A stretch of 9,280 bases of DNA from an uncultured Muribaculaceae bacterium (GTDB lineage Bacteria; Bacteroidota; Bacteroidia; Bacteroidales; Muribaculaceae): the NCBI GenBank assembly GCA_947177435.1, contig CAMWUM010000054.1, positions 1 to 9,280 of the forward strand. Reading direction: 5' to 3'. The notes beneath the pieces were generated by a model. It was not told where the DNA came from. It saw only the letters and a program-made list of their open reading frames with translations, and ran no database searches. A program made the translations under genes and the position numbers. This document shows, one piece after another, positions 1 to 7,890 of this stretch (the first letter of the stretch is position 1; every line of letters begins with the position of its first letter).

Positions 1-11
1 CCTCACAGTTG

Positions 12-677
12 TTAATTAGACGGTGGGACGGGGGTGAGCGGGTAGAGGCGGATACGTTCGATTAGGGCTCGGATGGGCGTTTCGTAGTCGATGAAACCTT
101 TGTCGCAGTTCAAATACCATTGGGATTCTGGATTGGCCATAAGCCGCTCCAGCATTTCTATCTTGGCTTCGCACATTGCCTGGCGCATCATGGCGGCGTC
201 TCTGGCGAGGTTGCCTGTCAGCTTGTGCATGCGGAATAGCGATCCGTATTTATACCACTCTCGGCTGTAAGGTATTGCCCTGCTTATAAACACCGTCTTG
301 CCGACGAGACGCCTGATATCGTCATCGCTTCGCACCATGGACTTGCCGTAGTAGAACCGTTCGCCGTGGAGCGTATCGTGGGCCGTCTGACGGCGGCGAA
401 AACTGAAGCGGGCGATGAAAAATTCCTCTTCTGACCTACCGACGCGGAAGTATATCCCGTCAAACTCCCTGCCGTTGTTGATTTCGCGAAGGCGGGTGAA
501 CGTGATTATTACCATCTCAGTCAGGTCATCAGGCTCGCCCCATCGTCCTTGCCATGCGTATTCAAGCAACTGCTTGTCCGACACCTTGTAAGGATTAAAC
601 CTAATCCTGCGGCGGTTAAGCAAGATCTCCAGCCTGCGCTTGCTGTATTCAAGATCGTTCTTTGCCTTGAATTTCAT
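12..677 (-). CDS. Hypothetical cytoplasmic protein, 221 aa
   Basis: I do not recognise this protein family. The frame is open from an ATG at 677 to a TAA at 12-14 and gives 221 residues. There is no signal peptide and no membrane segment, so it is probably cytoplasmic. The N-terminal third is very basic, with an RR/RRR-rich stretch at residues 14-26. The middle (about 54-135) looks like alternating beta strands with many aromatic residues (FDGIYFRVG, EEFFIARFSF). The C-terminal part (about 155-210) looks helical. It is the only gene here separated from its upstream neighbour by a real gap (86 bp), so it may have its own promoter or depend on read-through from the envelope operon. The basic N-terminus could bind nucleic acid, but that is only a guess. 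That this is a real gene rests on frame length, lack of a competing frame and a clean start. Confidence 0.75.
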   Translation of the reverse strand: MKFKAKNDLEYSKRRLEILLNRRRIRFNPYKVSDKQLLEYAWQGRWGEPDDLTEMVIITFTRLREINNGREFDGIYFRVGRSEEEFFIARFSFRRRQTAHDTLHGERFYYGKSMVRSDDDIRRLVGKTVFISRAIPYSREWYKYGSLFRMHKLTGNLARDAAMMRQAMCEAKIEMLERLMANPESQWYLNCDKGFIDYETPIRALIERIRLYPLTPVPPSN

Positions 678-763
678 GGCCTAATGAATTTATCTATTAA
701 ACATTTTAATATTGATTAGTAGTAAGTCCCGTTTTCAACTATAAAAAGAACCTAATCAGTGGG
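678..763 (-). other. AT-rich intergenic gap; possible weak terminator and promoter
   Basis: This is the longest gap between genes at the left end and is much more AT-rich than its surroundings. On the minus strand, the stop region of the lipoprotein gene is followed by a short imperfect hairpin (CTAA, 8-nt loop, TTAG) and then CTTTTT, which could be a weak terminator. Further on, TATAGTTG (736-743 on the plus strand) is one mismatch from the Bacteroidetes -7 consensus TAnnTTTG, but I find no TTTG at the right distance for a -33 element. Neither site is convincing alone. The gap is better read as a possible boundary between the envelope operon and the gene at 12-677. Confidence 0.25.
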
Positions 764-1153
764 TTAGAGGGGGACGGTGAGGGTGTAGGTGTTGCCTTGG
801 AGGGTGCGGTATTCGTAGACGGCGTTGGCGTTGGCTTTGCGGCAGAGGCGGACGAGTTCGATGATTTCGGGGTCGTCGCTGGTGATGAATTCTTGGCGCA
901 TTTCTTCGGTCACTTCCTTGACGAAGGCTTCGTCGTAGAGGGGGCAGAAGTTTTCGTCACAGGTGAGGTGGTACACTACGTTGCCATCGGTGAATGAGAC
1001 GGAGCGCACGATGATGGAGTTGCCGAGATCTTGGGGCATCGACTCATTGGCCGCTGCGCACTCGGCGCGGAGAGCATCCTGTGGAGATTTTGATGTGCAT
1101 GATGGCAACAGGGCCATCATGCACATCAGAATGAATATTAGTCGAGTCTTCAT
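764..1153 (-). CDS. Small predicted lipoprotein, 129 aa
   Basis: The protein starts with a charged MKTR, then a hydrophobic stretch, then LLPSC with the candidate lipid-modified Cys at residue 19. This is a signal-peptidase II type signal, although proline at -2 is not the commonest residue. The mature part of about 110 residues has more cysteines (32, 65, 70, 104) and alternates short beta-like segments ([16 protein letters not shown]) with an acidic helix around 75-90. I do not recognise the family. The start is the ATG at 1153. It overlaps the TGA of the glycosyltransferase gene as ATGA, which suggests translational coupling. The frame is open for a further 103 codons upstream, but that part is the shadow of the glycosyltransferase gene and is Pro/Arg-rich. 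Probable location is the inner leaflet of the outer membrane or the cell surface. Confidence 0.8.
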   Translation of the reverse strand: MKTRLIFILMCMMALLPSCTSKSPQDALRAECAAANESMPQDLGNSIIVRSVSFTDGNVVYHLTCDENFCPLYDEAFVKEVTEEMRQEFITSDDPEIIELVRLCRKANANAVYEYRTLQGNTYTLTVPL

Positions 1154-2565
1154 GCCTTGTTGAGGGCTATGCGGGCTTGGAGCTCCCACGTGCGGATGCT
1201 GTCCTTGTAAAGGTTGTTGGCGTTGATCTTGTCGATGGGCAGGGCGGCATCGCTGTTGCCCTCCCAGCGGCGGCAGAGGTAGAGCACGTCGTAGATGCGG
1301 CCGATCTGGTAGTGGCGCGACACGGAGAGGCCCATGGCATAGTCCTCGCCGTAGGATGTGTTGGGCAGGTGGATTTTGCGGGCCACGGGGGTGTAGAAAG
1401 CGCGGGGAGCACCCAGGCCGTTGATGCGCAGGGCGTTGTTGCGGCCGTTCTCGGGAGTCCACTCGGCGTGGTCGATTTTGCCGGGAGGCAGCATGTTCTT
1501 GTTGATGTCGGTGAGCATATAGGTGCCAACGACCATGGCGCAGTTCTGGGCGTAGAACGCATCGACGATCTTCTGCAGGGTGTCAGTGCCGGCGTAGAGG
1601 TCGTCGGAGTCAAGCTGTACGGCAAACTTGCCGCAGCGGGCGTCGTCGAGTGCGACGTTCCAGCATCCGCCGATGCCGAGGTCGTCGCGGTTGGGGATGA
1701 TGTGCACCACACGGGCGTCGCCGGCGAACTTGTCGATTGCCTCGGTGGTGCCGTCGATCGAGTGGTTGTCGACGATGATGAGGTTGAAAGGGAACGAAGT
1801 CTGCTGTGAAAGCACGCTCTGGATGGCGTCGGCGATGGTGCGCACACGATTGCGCACGGGTATTACGACCGATGCCTCGACGGGGAACTCTCCTGCGCCG
1901 AAGTCAACCTTTTCGAATACAGGAGCCAGGTAGCCGCCGATGGCCTTGAGGTGGGCTGTGCAGGCCTCCTCCATCTCGATCTGGCTAGCGCGGTTGCGCG
2001 GATCTACGTAGTCAAACTGCTTCTCGCCCGACTTGCGGTTGTCGAGTTCGACGTCCTGGTAGAGGTACTCGTTGATGTGCACGATGGGGGCGATGCGGCT
2101 TACGCGCAGGCGCAGGTCGTAGAGGCCGGCTGCCTTGTAATCCTTGTCCATCTCTGCCACGGCCTTGCGGAAGGCGTCGGCGCGGAAGAAGAGGACGGAG
2201 CCGAAGTTGAAGTCGTCGCGCAGGGCGCCGAACTGGCACTCGATGGTGGGCATCTTGCGCTGCTCGCCGTCGATTACAGAGTAATAGTCAGAGTAGAGCA
2301 TGGAGGCGTTGGTGTCGCGCGCAATCTCTACGAAGCGGTCGAGTGCGTGGTATCCTGGCACGAGGTCGTTGCACTTGGTGTAGACGAGCACATACTCGCA
2401 GCCGTCGGCCTTTTCGGCCATCTTCTTGAGGGTCTTGGTTGACTGGAGTGCGTCGTGGGCGATGTCAACGAGTTCGATGCCCGATACGAGGGGAGAAGCC
2501 GTGAGGGCCGTTACGGTCGACAGGGTGTCGGCCTGGTCGATATAGGGAATGAATGCTTTAATCAT
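1150..2565 (-). CDS. Family 2 glycosyltransferase with two GT-A-like domains
   Basis: Predicted cytoplasmic nucleotide-sugar transferase of 471 aa; the sugar and acceptor cannot be read from sequence. The C-terminal domain (about 229-440) carries the usual GT2 signs: a first strand [25 protein letters not shown], the DxD-type metal site LDSDD (319-322), and the probable catalytic-base motif GED (E407, D408) followed by [10 protein letters not shown]. The first 170 residues resemble a second, degenerate GT-A fold, with LYSDYY at 90-95 and [16 protein letters not shown], but no clear catalytic motif. I chose the ATG at 2565 because I recall related Bacteroidales proteins beginning MIKAFIPY. An in-frame TTG at 2583 would add six residues and overlap the amidase stop as TTGA; it is less likely. 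The gene lies 14 bp after the amidase gene and overlaps the next lipoprotein by 4 bases. No membrane segments are seen. Confidence 0.93.
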   Translation of the reverse strand: MIKAFIPYIDQADTLSTVTALTASPLVSGIELVDIAHDALQSTKTLKKMAEKADGCEYVLVYTKCNDLVPGYHALDRFVEIARDTNASMLYSDYYSVIDGEQRKMPTIECQFGALRDDFNFGSVLFFRADAFRKAVAEMDKDYKAAGLYDLRLRVSRIAPIVHINEYLYQDVELDNRKSGEKQFDYVDPRNRASQIEMEEACTAHLKAIGGYLAPVFEKVDFGAGEFPVEASVVIPVRNRVRTIADAIQSVLSQQTSFPFNLIIVDNHSIDGTTEAIDKFAGDARVVHIIPNRDDLGIGGCWNVALDDARCGKFAVQLDSDDLYAGTDTLQKIVDAFYAQNCAMVVGTYMLTDINKNMLPPGKIDHAEWTPENGRNNALRINGLGAPRAFYTPVARKIHLPNTSYGEDYAMGLSVSRHYQIGRIYDVLYLCRRWEGNSDAALPIDKINANNLYKDSIRTWELQARIALNKA

Positions 2566-2579
2566 AATGGAAAATTTTT

Positions 2580-5267
2580 TCAATTATTAATTAGGAATGT
2601 GAGTACCTGGCGCATCATGTCGTTGCGTTGGGCCTCGATGGTGATTGTCTCAAAGGGGAAGCCGATAACCACGGTGCGGTACGAGCCGGGGGCGTAGGCG
2701 ATGCCGGCCACGAGATTGTTCTCGCTGTATCGCATGATGGTGGCGCCGTGCTCCTTGTCGGCAGCGTAGAACGAGTCGGGCGACTGCACGCCGTAGATTG
2801 TCGGATTGAAGTCGTTGGCAAAGGTGAATCGGCCGCCGCTGAAGGGCTTGAATACGCTTTGCACCTCGTAAGCCTCGCCTACCGAGCAGGCCTGACCCAC
2901 GCGCCAGTGATAGCCGAGCACCTCCTGGGCAAATTTCTGGTCAGCCTCGGCCACTTCCTTGCTGCTGTGGGGATTATCCCAAAGGTCGGTAGCTACGAAC
3001 GAACCGCTGACAAACACGTTGCCGCCGGCGGTGGTGTAGGCTCTGAGCCTATCCTGCAGGGCGGTGGGGAAGGTCTTGAAGCGGGTGCCGTAATGGCCTG
3101 TGCCGGACTGCACCTCCTTCTGCTTGCCGAGGATGAGGTCGACTACGGCGGGTGCGTTGGGCACGTCGCCATTGGCGAAGGCCTCGACGCTGGCCGAGAT
3201 AAAGCCGTAGCCAGCGTCGGCTACGGCGCGTCCATGCACGGCCACGAAGTCGAACGTGTTGCCGGCGATGACTTCCTTCTCATAGTTGGAGCGCGAGGCG
3301 CCGAATCCGGCAGCGTCGTCGTCCATCCAGGGGATGTCGCGGCGGAATTCAAACTGGCTGCCGATGAACGAGATGTCTTGGATATAGGGCACGCCGGGGT
3401 CGCGCACGTCGTAGAATCCGGCAATCTCGCCCGAGTCGAACCAGTCGGGAGCGCTGATGCGAGTGAAGCCGTTGACAATCAGCACGTCGTTCTTACCCTC
3501 GACGTAGCGGAGCGCGAGGGTCTCTGAGGGGAAGCTGGCGCCGCCGGCGTTGCAAGCGATGATGCGGTAACTGTGGATATCGCTGTCGGTGATTGTCGCC
3601 TCGTATTCGGGCTTGTCGACGATGGCGAGCTGCTTGTATCCGATTTCCGGGTCAACACGGGTCTCGACGATGTAGTAAGTAGGCATTGCCGTGGATTCCA
3701 GTGAGTCGACGGTGGGCTGCCAGGTGATCTTGTACTTGTTGCCTCCCTCGTTGGCTATGGCCATAGAGCGCACGGGAAGGGGCTGCACCACGTAGGGGCG
3801 ACCGTCGCGTTCGGCGATGAACTGCAGCATGGCCTTGTAGATGGCTCGGGACACGGTGAAGCGGAAGGCGGGGTCAAGTCCGTACTTCATATCGGCGAAA
3901 TTCTGGTGCGAGAGCAGTTCGAGAAGCACGGCCGGCACCTGGGGCACGCGGGCCTCGAAATAGCTCTTGTTCCACATGTCGCGACGAGTCCAGTTGGGCT
4001 CGAACTGCGCGCGCACGTCGTCGGTGATGTTGGTCATCACCAGGTCGGTAAGGCGATGGGCGGCCTCGCGAGGCTGTCCGCCGGGGTATTTTTGCTTGCC
4101 ATCGGTGCAGTAGATGCCCAGGGTGCCGATGATCGAATCGTTGAGGGTGGTGCCAGCGTCAGAGTGGAATGCGAGCGAAAGGTCGATGGGCACGCCCAGG
4201 CCTTCCTGGCCGGGGAGCATCTTGGAGCCGCCGGCCATCCAGTTGACCCATAGGCCGCGGCACTTGTAATCATCGCCGTAGTCGTTGACATTGGCCGAGG
4301 GGGTGTACACGCTGTCGGGGGCGCCGGCCCATTGCAGCCAGTAGCGAGCGCCCTCGGTAAACCTCGGATAGCCGCTGCTTACGTACTGGTAATCAATCTC
4401 AGGATTGCCCTCGAGCACGCGTCGGCTCACGTTGCCCACGCCGCCGCCAATCTTCACGGCATCGGCTGTAACGACCGCTTTCTTGTTGGAGGTGAGGTTG
4501 CTGACCTCAACGAGCGGTTTGTCCGATACGCCGGCTTTGAAGGGGAAGTGGCCAAGGTAAATCCACGTGCCGCCGCCCATCTTCTGGTTCACTTTTACCT
4601 GCTTGGGGCCCATGGCCGTGTTGATGGTGTACACCACGTCGGTGGCGCTGTTGGGCAGCGACTGGTACGAAACGTACACGGCGTAATTCCCGTCGGCCTG
4701 GATGTCGGCGCCGCCCCACGAGATGGTGGAAGCGTCCTTAGCGTCCTTTACGCCGTCGGCCACGCGGGCCGTGCCAGCCTGGAACGGATGGCTCGTTTCG
4801 ATCAGGTAAGAGCCATCGTAGGCAAAGCCTGGCTGCTGAGTGGCAGCCCATTTCTTCTTGCCGTTGGTCTCGGCGTATGCGCTGGTGGGCAGGGCGGTCC
4901 ACTGGCCGGAGTACATGACAGAGCCGTCGTTGTCGATAATGTATTCTGTGTCTTGGATATCGCGCTCGCGGGGGCTCATCACGTATGCGCCTGCATTCTG
5001 GAGCATTGGCATTAGGTAAGGCATCACGTAGCTTTGAGTGTAGAGGTCTTCCACGGTCTGGAAGATGCGGGCGCGCTGCCACTCCCAGCGGTTGAGTTTC
5101 GGCTCGAAGTACCAGCCGTGGCTCTGCCAGAGGGCAATGTTGGCGCCGTCGAGGCCCTGGGGTGCGGGCTGCGCGTCGAGAGGCGTGACGAATCGCGAGT
5201 CATCTTTCGCCCAGGCCGTCAGGGCCAAGGCAGCGCAGAGCGAGGCGCAGATGAGTTGTTTCTTCAT
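2580..5267 (-). CDS. Secreted N-acetylmuramoyl-L-alanine amidase with golvesin-type insert and C-terminal domains
   Basis: Large exported protein of 895 aa with a signal peptide (MKK, hydrophobic core, probable cleavage after TAWA at residue 20). The catalytic part matches the Amidase_3 zinc-hydrolase family, which cuts the amide bond between N-acetylmuramic acid and L-Ala in peptidoglycan. Candidate zinc ligands are H50 (WQSHGW), E73 (FQTVEDLY) and H368 (LAFHSDAG), and the candidate catalytic Glu is E450 (PAVLLELL). Between E73 and H368, about residues 145-276 resemble the golvesin/xanthan-lyase carbohydrate-binding-like domain ([29 protein letters not shown]). Residues about 497-590 look like fibronectin type III. 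Residues 593-895 look like an alpha/beta domain of the GATase1/flavodoxin-like type ([25 protein letters not shown]). Homologues are often labelled xanthan lyase because of the insert; amidase is the better-supported call. It lies 16 bp after a lipoprotein gene and probably acts in the periplasm or at the outer membrane. Confidence 0.88.
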   Translation of the reverse strand: MKKQLICASLCAALALTAWAKDDSRFVTPLDAQPAPQGLDGANIALWQSHGWYFEPKLNRWEWQRARIFQTVEDLYTQSYVMPYLMPMLQNAGAYVMSPRERDIQDTEYIIDNDGSVMYSGQWTALPTSAYAETNGKKKWAATQQPGFAYDGSYLIETSHPFQAGTARVADGVKDAKDASTISWGGADIQADGNYAVYVSYQSLPNSATDVVYTINTAMGPKQVKVNQKMGGGTWIYLGHFPFKAGVSDKPLVEVSNLTSNKKAVVTADAVKIGGGVGNVSRRVLEGNPEIDYQYVSSGYPRFTEGARYWLQWAGAPDSVYTPSANVNDYGDDYKCRGLWVNWMAGGSKMLPGQEGLGVPIDLSLAFHSDAGTTLNDSIIGTLGIYCTDGKQKYPGGQPREAAHRLTDLVMTNITDDVRAQFEPNWTRRDMWNKSYFEARVPQVPAVLLELLSHQNFADMKYGLDPAFRFTVSRAIYKAMLQFIAERDGRPYVVQPLPVRSMAIANEGGNKYKITWQPTVDSLESTAMPTYYIVETRVDPEIGYKQLAIVDKPEYEATITDSDIHSYRIIACNAGGASFPSETLALRYVEGKNDVLIVNGFTRISAPDWFDSGEIAGFYDVRDPGVPYIQDISFIGSQFEFRRDIPWMDDDAAGFGASRSNYEKEVIAGNTFDFVAVHGRAVADAGYGFISASVEAFANGDVPNAPAVVDLILGKQKEVQSGTGHYGTRFKTFPTALQDRLRAYTTAGGNVFVSGSFVATDLWDNPHSSKEVAEADQKFAQEVLGYHWRVGQACSVGEAYEVQSVFKPFSGGRFTFANDFNPTIYGVQSPDSFYAADKEHGATIMRYSENNLVAGIAYAPGSYRTVVIGFPFETITIEAQRNDMMRQVLTFLINN

Positions 5268-5283
5268 GGTCGGAATATTGATT

Positions 5284-5688
5284 TTAGTTTAGTTTCTTGA
5301 GGTAGTAAGTCTTATGAGGGCCGGAGAGGATTATTTGCGATTTAGTATCCCACGTAAGGGTCAGATGGTTGACCACCGAACCGCTGAGGCCAAGTTCGGC
5401 AGGCGGGCCGGGCTGGCCCTTGAAGTCGATGGTCATGGCATCGCCGGCAAGGGTCCAGATGCCGAAGGAGTAATCGGCTGTGTGCAGGCCCTTTTGCTCG
5501 GTAATCTGTACTATGTCAGAGTGGAAGCGCCAGGTGTAGAGGATTGCCTCGGTCTCAACCGGGACGTCGTCGACGGTCATTGTCACCATCACCCATTGGC
5601 CGCGCAGCGGGCTGCTGCCGCCGTCGGGCGAGCATCCGCAGGCCAGAGCGCAGAGGAGCAGGCAGAGAGTATATGCTATCTTTTTCAT
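5284..5688 (-). CDS. Small lipocalin-like lipoprotein, 134 aa
   Basis: Starts MKKIAYTL, followed by a hydrophobic stretch and LACGC. Either Cys17 or Cys19 could be the lipidated residue; the second, after Gly, fits a usual -1 residue. The mature protein begins with a flexible SPDGGSSP and then LRGQWVMVTMTVDD. This pattern of a G-x-W first strand followed by short beta strands ending TYYLKKLN is common in small Bacteroidetes lipocalin-like lipoproteins. A ligand cannot be named. An alternative ATG at 5697 would add three residues and overlap the upstream stop; I prefer 5688, which leaves a 2-bp gap and gives a normal MKK signal peptide. It lies between the Wzi-like barrel and the amidase, so it may be an accessory lipoprotein of either. 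Confidence 0.82.
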   Translation of the reverse strand: MKKIAYTLCLLLCALACGCSPDGGSSPLRGQWVMVTMTVDDVPVETEAILYTWRFHSDIVQITEQKGLHTADYSFGIWTLAGDAMTIDFKGQPGPPAELGLSGSVVNHLTLTWDTKSQIILSGPHKTYYLKKLN

Positions 5689-5690
5689 AA

Positions 5691-7244
5691 TCACCATATT
5701 TCACCTTTATATGTTATCGTAAGGCCACCACCGAAGTTGTTGCCGCGGAGCGAACCGGCATCGAAAGCCAGTTGGAGTCTGGCGCTGAGGCCTCGTGCCA
5801 GAACCGATGCGTCCCAGCCGGCCTCGAAGAGCATCGACGTATTGGTGCGCGGACGCGGGTAGGCGTAATCGTAGTTACCCAGGCCGCGTTGGTAGCCAAC
5901 GAGGAAGCGGTAGTCAATCTCTTTAGAGAAGAGGCCCGACAGGCCGGCGTGAAATCCGCAGGCGCGATTGCTGGCAAAGGCTGGGTAGCCGTCCTGGTTG
6001 TAGATGGGCGACATCAGGAAGGGGGTGCCGATGGCCATGCCGTAGTTGGCGTATGCATTATAATATCCATTGTTGTAATAATTATCACGTCCCTGCACAT
6101 GGGTAAGGATCGGCGTGCCGGGGGTATCGTTGGGCTGCCAGTGTATGGGGCCCGACTGGTTGCGGAAGTCGAGCAATTCGAATACGGCACCGGTGATGAT
6201 GCCGGGGCGCGAAGCCTTGTATTCCAGACCCCAAAGGCCGTCAAGGCCGTTGCGGCGTCCTATTCCGGTACCGTCCTCCCACGGGCCTTGGAAGTAGGCG
6301 AATATCTCATCGCGGTTGGGCAGGCGGTAACGCATGCGGCAGTCCCACGAGCCGAGCGTCTGGCCCGTGTAGTAATCCTCGCCGCCCTCGGCAAAGGGAA
6401 AGAACACCTTGAAGAAAGTCTTTAATGAAGACGAAAACTTCATCTCCTTAGTCTGGTGCCCGTCCTGATAGTATTGTGTCTCGCCGCCGAAAAATGCCGC
6501 CGTCTGCATGCCTGCGATTATCGAGAAAGGCTTGTCGGGATTGGTGCGGAAATAGCAGCGCTTGTAGCTGTACAGGGCGCCAAGGTGGATGTGGTAGTTG
6601 TAATAGTTGTAGTGGTTTTTGTTGTAGGTATTGTCCACCATCTTGCCGTAGGATATTTCACCTTGTATCTGTACCCAGCCGTTGGTAAACGGGATATTCT
6701 GGAAGTCAATAAACCCGGCGCGGACTTGGGGGATGGGGCGCGCGTTGCCGCTCTCCACAAGGTCGCCGCTCGACAGGCGCTGGTTGAGCAGGGCCGACCC
6801 GCGCTCTTTCATTCCGGCGGTGAGGAACACGCTTCGGTATTTTACCTCGGCGTAGACCTGCTGGAGCCAGATTGATGCCGGGCCCTGCTTGGTGACATCC
6901 CATTGGCCAGGCTCGGGTTGCCATCGCGCGTACTGGGCTTTGTGCGAGAAGCCGAACAGGAACTCTCCTCCAAATCCCCAACTGAACCTGCGGTCATGGT
7001 CGAGCCCGCGCACCACACTTACATCAGCCAGCGCCCACGATTTCATCTGCGTCTTGCCGTGGTTGAGCGAGCCTATCATGTATGGCGCGAACGTTCCGGT
7101 CGAGGCCCCGAACAGGGTGGAAGCCGTGTAGTCGGCCACCTTCTCGCGGGCAGCGCTGTCGACATTTTCGGAGGCGTGGCCTATCGCGGGCGCCATCAGC
7201 GCGGCTGTCATCACTAATATCTTAAATTGCTTAGTCATAATCAT
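5691..7244 (-). CDS. Wzi-like outer-membrane beta-barrel (capsule assembly family)
   Basis: Predicted outer-membrane protein of 517 aa. A signal peptide covers about residues 1-24 (cleavage likely after GHA). The rest is a run of amphipathic beta strands with aromatic girdles, ending in a barrel-type last strand, GGGLTITYKGEIW, with a terminal aromatic. The general layout and segments such as GIITGAVFELLDFRNQSGP and NYGMAIGTPFLMSPIYN resemble the capsule assembly Wzi family, whose Escherichia coli member is an 18-stranded barrel that anchors capsule at the surface. Two Asn/Tyr-rich segments (206-219 and 387-401) are probably external loops. The start at 7244 overlaps the RNase H stop as ATGA; a second ATG lies two codons later (7238). 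In Bacteroidales such proteins are not always next to capsule clusters, so a direct role in capsule attachment is inferred. Confidence 0.82.
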   Translation of the reverse strand: MIMTKQFKILVMTAALMAPAIGHASENVDSAAREKVADYTASTLFGASTGTFAPYMIGSLNHGKTQMKSWALADVSVVRGLDHDRRFSWGFGGEFLFGFSHKAQYARWQPEPGQWDVTKQGPASIWLQQVYAEVKYRSVFLTAGMKERGSALLNQRLSSGDLVESGNARPIPQVRAGFIDFQNIPFTNGWVQIQGEISYGKMVDNTYNKNHYNYYNYHIHLGALYSYKRCYFRTNPDKPFSIIAGMQTAAFFGGETQYYQDGHQTKEMKFSSSLKTFFKVFFPFAEGGEDYYTGQTLGSWDCRMRYRLPNRDEIFAYFQGPWEDGTGIGRRNGLDGLWGLEYKASRPGIITGAVFELLDFRNQSGPIHWQPNDTPGTPILTHVQGRDNYYNNGYYNAYANYGMAIGTPFLMSPIYNQDGYPAFASNRACGFHAGLSGLFSKEIDYRFLVGYQRGLGNYDYAYPRPRTNTSMLFEAGWDASVLARGLSARLQLAFDAGSLRGNNFGGGLTITYKGEIW

Positions 7245-7882
7245 TTCCTGCCAAAGTCAGCGGGGATTTCTCCCCATTTTTCTGTGTCCCATTTCAGTAC
7301 GGGGTTGAGCCACGAGTGTGTAGCCAGCCATCGGTCGGCACGCACCACCAGTTGCGCCAGCTTGCTCTCAGGGGGCAACTGCACTGTAGTCTTGCACCTG
7401 CGCTGGCGGAGCCACGACAGGGCCGTGCGTGAGTCGGAGTAGACTGGCGTTGCGCTGTCGCCCCGCTGAGCCAGATAGGCGAGGGCATGCACCAGCCCAA
7501 GGTACTCGCCGATATTGTTGGAGCCGCCGGGGAATGGGCCCACGTGAAACAGGCGCTCGCCATTGCTCACGGCCACGCCCTGGTATTCAACATTTCCGCC
7601 GGGGTTCTTGTCGCAGGCGCCGTCCACGGCTATTGCGTCGAGCCTTATCTCGGGAAAGGCGGCGTAGTTGATCACGGGCTTGGGGCGGGAGAGGAAGGTG
7701 TAAAATTGCATAGCCTCGATGTCGTTCTCCTTGCGGAAGGCTGCTGTGGCGTCCTCGCACGTTTCGAAGGCGCGGTAGCGCGCTCCGGCGTATCCGTCGA
7801 CTTGTGCCTTGCACTCCTCCCAAGAGTCGTATATGCCCGGCTGGTAGCCGGCCCATACCACGTAGAACTTTCTTTTCTGCAT
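7241..7882 (-). CDS. rnhA: Ribonuclease H with N-terminal hybrid-binding (viroplasmin) domain
   Basis: Cytoplasmic enzyme of 213 aa that cuts the RNA strand of RNA-DNA hybrids, for example during primer removal and R-loop clearance. Residues 4-50 are a viroplasmin/hybrid-binding domain (KFYVVWAGYQPGIYDSWEEC, with the typical F-x-x-x-x-A-x-x-A-F analogue around 34-50). Residues 82-213 form the RNase H fold. Catalytic acids are visible as D87 (AVDGACDKNPGG), E126 (NNIGEYLGL) and D150 (YSDSRTAL), with the fourth probably D209 in the C-terminal GEIPADFG. The set looks complete, so the protein should be active. The start ATG at 7882 follows AGAGAGGT, a purine-rich stretch 8 bp after the previous stop. 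The TGA overlaps the start of the Wzi-like gene by 4 bases. The symbol denotes the family; which RNase H paralogue of the genome this is cannot be told. Confidence 0.93.
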   Translation of the reverse strand: MQKRKFYVVWAGYQPGIYDSWEECKAQVDGYAGARYRAFETCEDATAAFRKENDIEAMQFYTFLSRPKPVINYAAFPEIRLDAIAVDGACDKNPGGNVEYQGVAVSNGERLFHVGPFPGGSNNIGEYLGLVHALAYLAQRGDSATPVYSDSRTALSWLRQRRCKTTVQLPPESKLAQLVVRADRWLATHSWLNPVLKWDTEKWGEIPADFGRK

Positions 7883-7890
7883 ACCTCTCT

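Noticed and set aside
744..763. Rho-independent terminator after the lipoprotein gene
   Set aside because: The stem is only 4-5 pairs with an 8-nt loop and the T-run is short; it is noted as weak within the gap entry but not called as a terminator.
1154..1462. 103-codon N-terminal extension of the lipoprotein at 764-1153
   Set aside because: The extension overlaps the glycosyltransferase gene, is Pro/Arg/Gln-rich shadow sequence, and would bury a normal lipoprotein signal peptide.
2566..2583. TTG start for the glycosyltransferase
   Set aside because: It gives a tidy TTGA overlap with the amidase stop, but an ATG six codons later leaves a normal 14-bp gap and matches the MIKAF start I recall in homologues.
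2628..3527. 299-codon open frame on the plus strand inside the amidase gene
   Set aside because: It is antisense to a well-supported gene, rich in Gly/Ala/Val/Glu as expected from the complement of GC-rich codons, and has no recognisable domain. Other plus-strand frames (for example 1177-1809, 5772-6425, 4332-5015) are rejected for the same reason.
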